Source: Saccharum officinarum
Taxonomy: Eukaryota > Streptophyta > Magnoliopsida > Poales > Poaceae
NCBI GenBank assembly: GCA_020631735.1
Contig: CM036191.1
Coordinates: 38,671,335-38,735,334 of the forward strand
Direction: 5' to 3'
DNA: 64,000 nt
This document shows positions 37,761-48,394 of the stretch, in pieces. The notes under the pieces are model-generated. The model saw nothing but the letters and a program-made list of their open reading frames with translations. It was not told the DNA's origin and did no database searches. The stretch's first letter is position 1; each line of letters starts with the position of its first letter. The position numbers and the translations under genes were made by a program.

Positions 37761-37849
37761 CGAGGTTAGCATCAGGGGGTCAGAAATTCAAGTGAAAGGA
37801 GGAGCAGGCGTGGGAAAAAGGAAGACCCACATCCTTCGAAGGACCTTCT

Positions 37850-38269
37850 ATACCCTTGGTATTTTCCTCTTTCTCCCATCTGTAACCCCTGCTCCCACCT
37901 TGGTCTATAAAAGGGAGAGCATGACTCCCCACTAAAGGGACGAACTTTGATCGACACTTGACGGACAACCGACACACAAACGAACTCATAGAGTGTTCGG
38001 TTTGACACATCACACACACAGCCAGGCTGCCACCAGGCTCTTGGCATCCTTTCGACCCTTCCATCAGAGACCGAGGACCAGTCCCTCTCTCGACCGTTTG
38101 TACCCCCTACTATGAACCATTTTTGGTGCTAATAACACGAGCAGCAACAGACTAGACGTAGGGACATTCAGCCCAAACTAGTATAAACCTTTTGTCCTTT
38201 AGCGCACCATCCGGGCCTAACATGCATAAATATAAATTTACTTGCTGGTGTTTGTTAGAAACACCGACA
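37850..38269 (+). repeat. Truncated 3' LTR of the gypsy element
   Basis: Plus-oriented U3 end, R and U5: TATA box at 37906-37913 (CTATAAAAGGG), then leader-like sequence and a 3' end reading GTTAGAAACACCGACA at 38269. The beginning of the LTR (TG end) and most of U3 are missing; the left boundary is uncertain and lies somewhere between about 37800 and 37880, where intron-like sequence of the antisense ORF joins U3. A deletion is the simplest explanation. Confidence 0.65.
37906..37913 (+). promoter_or_regulatory. TATA box of the gypsy LTR
   Basis: TATAAAAG preceded by GGTC and followed by GAGAGC. Typical core of a plant LTR promoter; would fire rightward into 38270 onward. Confidence 0.65.
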
Positions 38270-39300
38270 AGTAGAATACTCCTTCAGCGGCTTTTCCAAA
38301 CGAGAGGACTTTGAGGGCCTTGGCCTTCTTTTGTCTCCCACGGTGTGTCCTTGGGATGGCGATTCCCTTTCGTCATGATTGGACCCCTTCGGGGTATAGC
38401 CGTGAGATTTGGTGGGTCAAAAAAGGTCTTTCCTGATTCTGACCCTTACGGGGTCTGTTGTTCTATGACCGCACGTTCAGTCTCCTTGCGAGTCCAACTT
38501 TCCTCAAGCCCCCACCCGTAACAGCGGTCCGGTCGAGAGTCGACTTGTCTTTGTGATCGTCTTCCCTCAAACATTTTTTCTGATAAAAATGGAGGGGCTG
38601 AGCCATGCCATGATTTTCATCTTTGGACGAACCATGGTGCTCGGTGAGCTGTTAACGGGCTATTCCTAGTGGGCCCTGGCATCCCATTCACGGGGTTCGG
38701 CTTAGGTCAGCTGGTGACCAACTCTAGATTCTCAGCGGTCAATCCATATAGTTCTCGGGTCCGTTCGATCGGTCCCGAGGGCTCTCTGCCTTTCTTCGAG
38801 GAAAAACCATGGATCGTATCCAGCCAAGACTCGAACATGGGATGCCCATGGCGCTTGTGCGCCTAGGTACTGGCCGCTAGCGGGCCAGTCCCTTTCCACC
38901 CCTCACTCTAAAGGTGCCTAGAGTGGTTGTCAAACCTGTCGGTGGGCCAACCTTCGAACTCCTAGGCCTAGACGGGCTATAGGAGCGTCTTTAGCTCCGT
39001 ATCCCTCTTACCTATGACGGGTCATGGCCTGTTCAGGGAGGCAAAACGTCTGGCGCATTTTCCGAGGGGATGGCCATAGGTTGCGTGCGCACGCCCCACG
39101 ACGAGACATGGTGACAGGTTGTGGCAGACGTGGAGATCTAGATGGACGGTTGGTTTCCTTGCACCCGTCACCCCTATAAAACCAAAAGGTTATCCCTCCG
39201 TGTTTCATATGCATGCCTGCATCCTTACCATCGTAGCCATGCCGCCGCTGCCGCCAACGCTTAGGTTTCCTGCCTCCGCATCTCTGCTGCCATTGAGCTC
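38270..39300 (+). other. Upstream/promoter region of the plus-strand aORF module
   Basis: No ORF with recognisable product. The region leads into a TATA box at 39175 and the aORF start at 39324. Short frame 38669-38866 has no domain. It probably corresponds to the region between aORF and 3' LTR of a minus-oriented Tat element. Confidence 0.5.
39175..39182 (+). promoter_or_regulatory. TATA box upstream of the plus-strand aORF
   Basis: TATAAAAC in the context CACCCCTATAAAACC, about 150 bases ahead of the first ATG of the aORF, with a C/T-rich leader between. This suggests the additional ORF has its own promoter, independent of the LTR. Confidence 0.6.
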
Positions 39301-39323
39301 GCATCCATCCGCCCCCACCTCCA

Positions 39324-42300
39324 ATGGATCCATGGTGCCATTCCGACATCACCTTCCAGCGCATGGAGGGCATCATCCATCGTGGTCTTCTCCGTGCGTG
39401 GACCTTGGCCGAGGAGTGGTTGCTACCTGGAGATGAGGATTCACTGTCGTCGCCCGATGGCTACGTGGTGTCGTTCGCCCACTTTCACGAGCGAGGGCTC
39501 GCGACCCCCGCCCACAAATTCCTCTGGGGGCTACTGCACTTCTACAAGATTGAGTTGCAGCATCTTAATCCCAATGAGAGACAACACATGGCGGCGTTCG
39601 TCGTGCTGTGTGAAGGATTCCTAGGGATCAGCCCCCACTTTGACTTGTGGAGGTATTTCTTCGCCGTCAACCTCTAGAAGAAGAGGGAGAAGGGCGGCAG
39701 GTAAGAGCTACACATGCTGATGGGGGTACACTGGCATCCAACTTTGGAACAATCAGATCGGCGAGTACCCATCCATGCGGCTCTCGACATCCAACAAGGG
39801 GTGACACTCACAGAGATTCTACCTCAAGAATGATGATGCCGCCCCTCTACCAGAGTTCACCGGGCGCCTGATCGAAGAGGCCTCAGAGCAGTGGAGGAAG
39901 TAGGGCGTCCCAGAGAAGGACAAGAAGAATATCTGAGACCACATTGCTGCCATCCACATCCTAAAGGAGAACGACCTAAAGGGGTCAGGCGTCATTGGGG
40001 CTTACCACATGAGGAGGGTGGTGACGTTGAAGACGCGCACGCTCCCACTATACGCGATGGCGCCCGAGGCGTTGTTTTACAGAATAGCGCTCGCCGAGGG
40101 AACGCTCCCCAACTCTAAGATCACTCAACGCATCAAGGAGGAGATGGAGCCTTTATGGGATGATGTGGGTGCCGCCCTTGACTTCGTCTACCCGGTGTCG
40201 GGGCATTCTCCGATGCAGTCGAAGCCAGGCTACGTTGTCCTCATAAGTTTCCCTTTCTCTTGCCTTCTCTTCAATTGATTTTCTGACCTCGTGAGACTAA
40301 CTTTGAGAGGGGCGGGACCCACCAAGGTACCTCATCCTCATGGATCACCCGATGCTACTGCTGAGGGATTCGACCATGAGTGAGGTGAATCACGCTGAGG
40401 GCGAGCGGCTGAGGAAGGCAAAGGAGGACAAGAAGAGGAAGAAGCAGCATAAGCTACGGGCACAGGAACGAGGAGAGGACACTGACAACGATGACGACGA
40501 TGACAATGGTGACGACGATGAGGTGATGGAGGAAGAAGAAATGGTAGCCGACGATATCGAGTGGGACAACCTGGAGAACAAGGATGTCTGACAGGCATTG
40601 GTTTGTCCTTGTAGGCGTCGGGGCCCTTCTTGTCCATGGAGGGGAGGGTATGACTGCGGAGCCAGTGAAGGCAGGACGTACCGTTAGCCTGCCCTAGGAG
40701 CCAACAGAGGCAGGCGGCTTTGCCATCGCGCTCGAGGGGACAGCCTAGGCAGGCGGCTCCGCCATCGCGCCCCAAGAGCCAAGGGGAGCGGGGCATTCCA
40801 CCAATGTGCCCAAGAGCTGCCAAGGGCGAGCCCCTCTGCCCTGGGGTAGGGGGCACGAAATGGCCTTGTTCTGACGAGGCAGAGCAAGGGTCGAGGGGTT
40901 CATCCCCCAAACGCATCTGCCACCCGACGACGCTGAGGTGAGTTATCAATTCCTCTATTTTTCCTATCTTAGTTGGATTTCAACGTGACTTATGTTTTTT
41001 GTCCTTTGTAGTGTCGGTAGGCAGCAGAATCCTTTGGCGCTAGCACCAAAGAAGAGCATCGCCCTCCAATCAGGGCAGCGGCCGTCGGCTGGTGTCGTGC
41101 CCATTTTGGACGGGAGCGGCGCTAGTGTGATTGCATCGCCGGTCCGTAAGCGCCTACGCCCTCGGTGGGATGGGCCGATGTGGGCATTCAAGGGGCGCCC
41201 TCGAAGGTCGCGGTGCAGCCAGTGATACCGCTGCCAACAGCGGGGTGGACGAGGCTGTTGACCGCGCTTGTGGCACCGACCGTGGTGAGCGCGACATAGC
41301 CGATCATGACCCCTTCCGTCGTGGTGGGGACGTCACAATGAGAGGGGTTGGAAGCGCTTGGGGCCAGCGGGGAGTCATCCCTGACCCTGACGTCGGTGGG
41401 CAGCGGCTCGCCCGCACGGGGCGAGTCCCTGCTCCAGTGGGTGGATACGCAGAGAGCATGGAGCGGGAGAGCCTCAATGTAGGTATCACGTCTGTGCTCG
41501 AGGCCTTGGACCATGCCATGGGCGCATTGCATGACACTGTTGTTCCCTATGGCTGGGTATTGTTTTGTCCTGCTTCTTGCCCTTTTCTTTCTCTATATAC
41601 TTTTTGTATCCTGACCATCGTCTCTCTGCAGTCCCTTATAGCTCGCAACCGGGGGAAATCTTGGTTCCTTCATCAATAGAAGGAAGCCTAGGACCACATC
41701 ATCGAGAAGGCGTGGCTACACGGGGAGGTGACAGCTCAGCTTGTTGCCACCCAGCAGGGGGTGGCTGAGCTAACTCTCCTCGTCGAGGAGATGGCCAATC
41801 TTCAGTCGCGGGTCGCTGAGGCCCATTGGGATGCTGATGAGGCCGAGAAGGCATTCGAGGCCTTATCGGCAAGGTCACGGAAGGATGATGAAGAAGCCAC
41901 TAGGGTCAGGAAGGAGCGGGATGAGTTGCTCTAGAAGGACGCCAAAACCCGCCAGTGGATCCTTACCTTCTGGGTGAGGTTGAGAAAGAAAGGGATCTGA
42001 AGCTGGGGCCCGAGGAGAAGCTCATGCCCCTAGAGAAGAGGGCGAGCCTAGATGTCGCGGCGGTCGCTCAGTTGTGCAAGGAGTGGGATGAGCTGATCCA
42101 AACCACGGAGAGGCTATGCTCGAAATGCGGTGCGGCTCATGAGGAATGTGACCAGGCTTTTTGAGAGTGTGACCAGGCCTGCTAAGAGCGCGATGACATG
42201 CAGCAGAAGGTCGGCTCCCTCTAGGCTAAGCTCGAAAAGGAGACGACCTGGAAGCTAGCGGCCGAGAGCATTTCTATCGGGCTGGCTGTGGATCTCGCCA

Positions 42301-42656
42301 AGGTGAGGAGAAATCTTCAGGCAGAGAGTGATGAGCTTGGTATCTTGAGTGCCGCCCTCGGAGTGGTCTATGATGACCTTGAGGTGGTGCGGTCGGAGGG
42401 GACCAGCTCGCTCGTGGCTCATGCTGTCGAGATCATGGCTCGGGTGCGCCAGCTCGAGAGGAATGCCCTTTGCGTCGGGGTCAATTAGTCCTTCGCGATT
42501 GCTCGTTCTCAATATGGGGATAGCATCGATCTAGAGGCGATGAGCCACAGATACGTGCACAGTTATGAAGTCCACGAGCTGGAGGAGATGGAAAAGGTGA
42601 TGGCTCCCCTATCACAGGACCTGGCAGATAGGATAGAAGGCATAGTTCTCCCCTAA
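39324..42656 (+). pseudogene. Tat-element additional ORF (putative gypsy-type transposon protein), second copy
   Basis: The N-terminal exon at 39324-39677 shows SPDGYVVSFAHFHERGLATP, LHFYKIELQHLNPN, and FLGISPHFDLWRYFFAVNL, the conserved domain annotated in grasses as putative gypsy-type transposon (PF04195-like). It continues in shifted frames to about 40245 (PLPEFTGRLIEEASEQW, ALFYRIALAEGTLP, DFVYPVSG). An intron-like gap (about 40245-40300) is followed by a Lys/Glu/Asp-rich exon (40380-40590), then coiled coil (41728-42164) and the C-terminal helical domain (42288-42656, ELEEMEKVMAPLSQDLADRI). The C-terminal domain matches the one at 34965-35264 on the opposite strand. Stops at 39678, 39903, 39936 and elsewhere, mostly explicable as C-to-T or G-to-A changes, mark it as dead. 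No gag-pol accompanies it. Confidence 0.78.
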
Positions 42657-43448
42657 AGGGGCTAGTTAGTTAAATAGGCCGGGCGGTCGTTTTTGTAATA
42701 AGCGGACAAGTTCCGACCCTTGTGTTTCGTTTAAACAAGCTTGTCATTTTGTTTGAACAAATTTGTTCTTTCTCCCTTTTTATGTGTAAAAAAGGGGTTA
42801 ATGTGTTTCGACCCTTCCTGTTCTTAAGACCGTAGAGCTCGAGGCGTAGGTTTCTTGCAGTCCGACTAGTTTTACTCGGCGTTCGTTTCCACAAAACCTT
42901 GCCTATAGTTTTTTAACATGAGAAAGGATCGGGCACGGTGACTATTTTGGAAAGGTTATATATATATGCCATTATTGACCCATGAGTGAGACCCGACCCC
43001 TTGCCCTTGCCGGGGTCGGGTTCCGCTAAAGATCGAGGAGACGATAACGAAACTAGTATGAGAAAGCGTCTCTTGTTTTAGAAACGTTATTCTTAGTTTT
43101 CGTACGTATCCCCTCCCTAGGATCCGAGCCATCATTCTACGACCGCGCATTCGGTCCCCCTAGGATCCATTATTGGTGCCATGTGCAGGTATCGTCTGCT
43201 GGTCATGGCGTTCCATCCCGTCCCGGCGGACATCATGGTGAACTGACGTGCCTATCATCGTTCGTACGAGGGTTAGGCAGAACATCACCGGCATGTCTAA
43301 TGTTGTTCTTGATGTGAACCCTCAGGTATGGTATGGTCTGCCATGGCCACGGGTTACATCGAGGCATGTCAGTCTCTTCCCTGGTGTCAGAGTTTCGACC
43401 CATGCCCATACACTTGGACCTGGAGTCATTGACGGCGGTATGGGTCCC
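42657..43448. other. 3' flank of the plus-strand aORF module
   Basis: Contains the counterpart of the 34480-34600 flank (CGTACGTATCCCCTCCCTAGG and GGGTCGGGTTCCGC blocks). No gene seen. Confidence 0.5.
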
Positions 43449-43780
43449 TATCGGGCGAGACGGAGCATGAACCTAAGGGGTCAGACGAGATAGAGCCCGT
43501 GGCCTCAGGATCAGGCGAGGCAAAGCACACGGCCTCGGGGTCGGGCAAGGCAGAGCCTGCGGTCTTGGGGTCGGGCGAGGTGGAGCCTGCTCCTAGAGGT
43601 CGGGCGAGGCGGAGCCCGCACCTAAGAGGTCGGGCGAGATGGAGCCCGCACCCAAGGGGTCGGGCGAGGCGGAGCCTGCACCCAAGGGGTCAGGCGATAC
43701 GAAGATCGCAGCCTCAAGGTCGGGCGAGTTGGAGCCTGCCCCCAGAGGTCGAGCGAGGCGGAGCCCGCGCACCTGGGGTT
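43449..43780 (+). repeat. About 11 tandem copies of a 30-bp GC-rich unit
   Basis: Units follow GGTCGGGCGAGGCGGAGCCC plus a 10-base variable tail such as GCACCTAAGA. Spacing is 30 bp, once 29. The reading frames produced (Arg/Gly/Pro/Ser-rich) are a by-product of the repeat. The position beside an aORF module suggests it belongs to Tat 3' non-coding DNA. Confidence 0.85.
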
Positions 43781-43879
43781 GGTTGGAGTTATAGTCATGC
43801 TCTTGACTGTTCGGATGAATCAATGTTGATGACTATTAGCTCCTTCTCTTCGGGTACCCTAGTATTGGTCCCCGATAGT

Positions 43880-45957
43880 ATCATTAGTATATGAGTTGTT
43901 AATTAAGAAAATAGTTTTTAAGTGATGAGACATAACATATGTATTTTATTGCTCATACATGCATGACCCGTATGTTTTCTTTAATTAGATCTTACTATAT
44001 TTATATTGATAGAGGTTGGGCAACGTAGAAACATATATTGCTCTTGTTATCTAAAGAAATTGTTGTAATAGGAAATGTCGATAATTTAGATGTAGATTTG
44101 AGGTGGTATTTAATTTTTCTAATAATGAGATGAAAATCGAGTTACGTAATCAATCATATTACGAGGATGCCATATAAATGCAAATTTAGGTCTACTTTAG
44201 ATAGATCATGTTTCTTAATGACATGTGGATAATATAAATTAGAGTCATAAGTTAGTTTATATTGTTTTACATAACAGTAGAAGTGGATAGTTATTTAGAA
44301 AATAGAATAGATCCAGTAGCTATTGATATGATCAATGGTGATTAGGTTATACATAATTGATGGTAAAATGTTTCTAATTTTTATGAAAACTTCTAGAATC
44401 TATCTTTTGTTTTCCTATCAAGTCTTGAGAGGATTAACATGCAGGCTCCGATGGGGACCTCTAGTTAGAATTTCTAGTATTTATCTTTTTTTTATAGTGT
44501 GGTAGGAGTATGTATTTAGTTGAAATCTAGTCTTAAGATATATAAACTCTTGATACAATCCTTTTTCGATTTCATAAATCTAAAGTTTATCTTTTAACTT
44601 TAAGTTGTTGCAATTTTTTCACATGTTAATTAGAAATTCTAGTATTCTCTATCTTTTATACAAAACTATTTTTTATTAAAAAGAGTATAGGTCCTAGTAG
44701 TATTGTTTTCCATATAAATTGAAACTCGGCTTGCATCTCGACACTAAACAAGTTGAATTTGTTATATCACATGAATATGTGTAGTATTATTTATTTATTT
44801 ATTTATTATAGAGTGCAAAAAACTTAATTGATAATATTGATATGGCATGCTGTTTTACTAAAGACGTATACACTTATTTAAAATAATAACTTATAAAATT
44901 TATTATCATGGAGTATTAATATAAAGTGTTATTGCTTCATGGTTTGTTAAGTGAACATTTTTTTATGTTTCATAAGTTGTTAAAATAAATACTTGTTCTA
45001 ATATATACATGATTATTTGATATACATGGTGGAACGTAGCATTATAATTATTTTATTTCACAATTATAGAAGTATTTAGAAATATATATGTATCATACTT
45101 TATGAATATTGATTTACTTTTTGTAATAACATATTACTATTTACGTGTAGATTTTAGATATTTTTTATTTATTTTTTATAGTGGCTTTGGTACATACAAA
45201 TATAAAGGTAATAACTTATATTATCTTTGACAACGACATGTATGAATATGTTAAATGCAAACTTAGAATATTGTTTTGCATTATCTTTCATAATAATAAA
45301 GGTGGATCATTTATAAATTCATTAGGAGGTAGTTTAAATTATCTTTCATAATAGTAGACGTGGGTAACGTTTTTTGAGCCTAGACGTGGCTAATTTAGAT
45401 ACCAAGTTAGAGGATTATTTTAAATTATCATTTATAATGACCAAGCTGGTTGATTTGGACACAATGCTAGGGGTTATTTTAGATTATATTTTATAATGGC
45501 TAATGTGGGTAATTTAGATGCAAATTTAGGGGGATATTTTAAATTATTGTCATAATGACATATGTGGGTAATTTATATACAAATATAGGGGGTTATTTTG
45601 AATTATATTTTTATAATGGCAAATGTAGTAATTTACATGCAAAATTAAGGGGTTACTTTATGTATTTTTCATAATGGTTGTGGTGGGTAATTTTCTTAAT
45701 AAATTGCAATAGATCCAATGGTTATTATCGGTGATGATGATAGAGTCTAGGAAATCAAAGGCCAGATGTTTCTGATTATTGTGAGAATTTTTAGGATTTA
45801 TCTTTTTTCTTAGCGCGTCTGGTGAGAATTAACGTGATGCCTCTGTTAGGGCCTCTAATTAGAAATAGTAAGATTGTTACAAGTTTCAAATTCCACAGTG
45901 GGGCTCAAATTTTGGAACACAAAACTTTACCACAATAAATGTTATGAACATACTAAG
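43880..45957. other. AT-rich non-coding DNA with degenerate tandem and dispersed repeats
   Basis: No ORF. Between about 45230 and 45690 a unit of roughly 60-70 bp recurs about six times around TGGGTAATTTAGATGCAAAT and GGGGTTATTTTAAATTAT. A segment at about 44300-44500 (AATAGATCCAGTAGCTATT to CCTCTAGTTAGAA) recurs in the same direction at about 45705-45860. These look like parts of one decayed repeat element of unknown class. Confidence 0.6.
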
Positions 45958-45959
45958 TA

Positions 45960-46106
45960 CTCTCTCCATTCCAATTTATAAGACATTTTGGCTTTTCTAG
46001 ATACGTAGCTTTTGCTATATACTTAAATATACACTATGTCTAGATACATAATGAAATTAATGTATCTAGAAAAGTTAAAATGTCTTATAATTTGGAATGG
46101 AGGGGG
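45960..46106. mobile_element. Stowaway-like MITE
   Basis: 147 bp with terminal inverted repeats CTCTCTCCATTCCAATTTAT and ATAATTTGGAATGGAGGGGG, nearly the whole element folding back on itself, flanked by TA on both sides (45958-45959 and 46107-46108). TA duplications and CTCCCTCC-like ends are the signature of Stowaway (Tc1/mariner-derived) MITEs. Confidence 0.9.
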
Positions 46107-46304
46107 TATTTTATATTCTGTTAATGCCTAGTTTTCACATTTTTCTTGTCATTTCTTTCTAAGTCACAAAAGTAGCCAGTATTTTACTGCAGGCCCAAGC
46201 ACACTCCAGACTAACACCCCTAATTCGTATGCAAGAATGTAAAATACTCCCTCTGTCATGTGAATGTAAGGCCTATTTTGTTTTACTATATAACTTGTGT
46301 GATA

Positions 46305-46536
46305 CTTCCTCGTCTCAAAGGAAACATTAATAGGAAAGATTAAGAGATATGAAATGACCATAGATGACCCTATTAATTAAGGGTTGTTTTACTTTTCAAG
46401 GACCATGGAGGCTAGCGTTGGACATGTGAGAGGGTTGATTTTATATACATGGTCTCATTGAGTGTCTAAGTTATAAAATGACATGTTTTGTAGGATTTTG
46501 AATCCTAGAATGTTAATTTTTTTGGGACGGAGGTAG
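46305..46536. mobile_element. Stowaway-like MITE
   Basis: 232 bp, ends CTTCCTCGTCTCAAAGGAAA and GTTTTTTTGGGACGGAGGTAG-type (AATTTTTTTGGGACGGAGG), with AATGTT/AACATT inside, flanked by TA at 46303-46304 and 46537-46538. A lone CTCCCTCTGTCATG end at about 46245 may be a remnant of another copy. Confidence 0.78.
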
Positions 46537-46539
46537 TAC

Positions 46540-47710
46540 AAAATTTGTATGCTCCGATCCTTCTTCGACGAGATCTTCCTAACAGGATTTGCCGAGTGCG
46601 TGTAGGTACAAGGAGAACAGGTAGAACTAGCTCGAAGCTCTTTGCCACCGCTGTGGTTGGCCTACAAGAGGGGTTTGCGAGCTCAATGATGGGGTGGCCA
46701 GATCCATGGCGGTGGATCTCCGTGATACTAGCATGACAGGCACGTGAGTGGGTTTAGGGGTGGACCCCATGGCAATAGTGGGGTGTTTTTTTCTCTCTGA
46801 TTAACAGAAGTGGGCGCTATATATATAGTACCCTGGTGAATTCTGTTATTTACAAAGACAATGAGATAGAGTCAGACACTACTGTGCCTCTAAAATTAGA
46901 TTTTGTATGTCTCTTGAAGTTCTATTTTCTAATAGCGCCCATTACGATCTCTAAGTGCAAATGTTGAAGTCCACTAGTACAGAACCATGCAATTTTTTAA
47001 ATAGATTACAAGCCTATTAGGATTCGAACCATAGTCATAAAGTTCTCAGAATGATTGGATCGTGGAAGGAGGATCGAGGAATATGGTACCCTCCTTGAGA
47101 AAGGGTTTTGCACCGTCGGACGAAACTGATCCCATGTTTCATAGACATGGAACGTGGCATGCCACGTTCTAGGTGGCTGTGATTTGAACAACACTACAAC
47201 GTCCACAATGGCCTAATGAAGCTAACCATTTCTGAAGCCTATGGCGGTTGCCCGAAGTAGAGGTCTAGGCTATCAAGTTACATGAGCCTCCATGACTACA
47301 TAAATCACGGAGTAAAATGCACCTGATGTCCTTTAACTTTTGAGGGGTTGTAACATAGGTCCATCAACTCTCAAAATGCATTTTTTGGTCTCTAAACTTT
47401 TAAGTGGTTCACCGAGGTCCTGGCAATTAGATCTGACATAGCAGGTTCATCCAGCACTAGCGTGGCAAATATATCGAGTTAGCCCTTCTCTTTTGCCCTC
47501 TCTCCTATCCAGCCTCTTTCTTCTTCCTCCAACCATCCGCCACCGTGTCTCATTCCGTGGTGGAATGCATCACACGCGTCCAGCCCTACCTCCCTAGCTG
47601 TGCCCCAGGCCACCACACCGAATGTGCATGCTCGTGCTGCCTCGCAGGCTACGCACGCTTGCCCATATCACCGGCTACATGCACTTCTCTCCTGACTCAT
47701 TACCGAGAGT
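46540..47710. other. Unrecognised non-coding sequence
   Basis: No convincing gene. At 47312-47470 there is a one-sided repeat end (AAAATGCACCTGATGTCC ... TAAGTGGTTCACCGAGGTCC) of the kind found at ends of grass Mutator-like elements; no partner end was found. Confidence 0.4.
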
Positions 47711-48378
47711 CCTTATGTGGTTAGTATAGGACTAGTTGGCTGGAAAGACAGAGAGGGGATTTGTTAAACATTGCCTGCACTTTGGGGAGTCCGGTGGAGC
47801 TCCCTCGGATGTTCCGGACGACTGCATTGTCAGGCGTGTGGGATGTTCATCGCAGTTTCCTGCTCTTTTCCTCCTTTGGGGTGAACGCCCGTCCCTTGCC
47901 ATCGAAATACTACTGCTCGACGCTCGCTGCACAAGGCGGTGGAGCCCTCAAGAACAAAGCACGGCCGGAGCCTGCGGGGGTGGTCCTGAGACATCCATCT
48001 CAAGTCAGTGCTGCCCCCCAACAAGTTTGGGGTGGAGTTTCTGAGGTGCCGCAGCAGTGAAGCTCAAGGCCTCCGCAGCACGAACCAGAGGTACTCCTGT
48101 ACTCGCATGGCGCCACTGGGTAACTCATACTAAAACCGTCCTGACCTTGGAAGCGAGCCCAACTCTTCTCGAGGCACACTTCAACCGTAGGAAGAAACGA
48201 ATCTACATATATACGTACGTACAGAGCCTGCCGGCGTGCATTATTGCAAATTTGCCATCATATCGATCGAGACATGCATCCTTGCTTTCATCATCTTGCT
48301 ATAGATACTAGCAGGTTCCCTCATATATACCTTGTGCACTCGACCACCACCAGCAGGTTCACTCATATCCTGAGATAT
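47711..48378 (+). repeat. Duplicated block A, copy 1, upstream of the MCAfunc-like gene
   Basis: The block starts TTAGTATAGGACTAGTTGGC and ends CTCATATCCTGAGATAT, 16 bases before the ATG of the next gene. Copies lie at 54851-55737 and, more broken, 59681-60860. Shared landmarks are CATCGAAATACTACTGCTC, CCCTCAAGAACAAAGCACGG, ATGGCGCCAC and TCTTCTCGAGGCA. It probably includes the promoter and leader of the gene (TATA-like CTACATATATACG at about 48204). No protein domain seen in its frames. Confidence 0.75.
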
Positions 48379-48394
48379 CCATTTCGTACAGGAA

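Noticed and set aside
40338..40949. 203-codon minus-strand frame opposite the plus-strand aORF
   Set aside because: It is antisense to the recognised acidic exon and has no domain of its own.
43449..43780. Thirty-base periodic array that superficially resembles a CRISPR array
   Set aside because: Units are tandem with only short variable tails, not repeats with unique spacers; no cas genes; the context is a plant nuclear retroelement.
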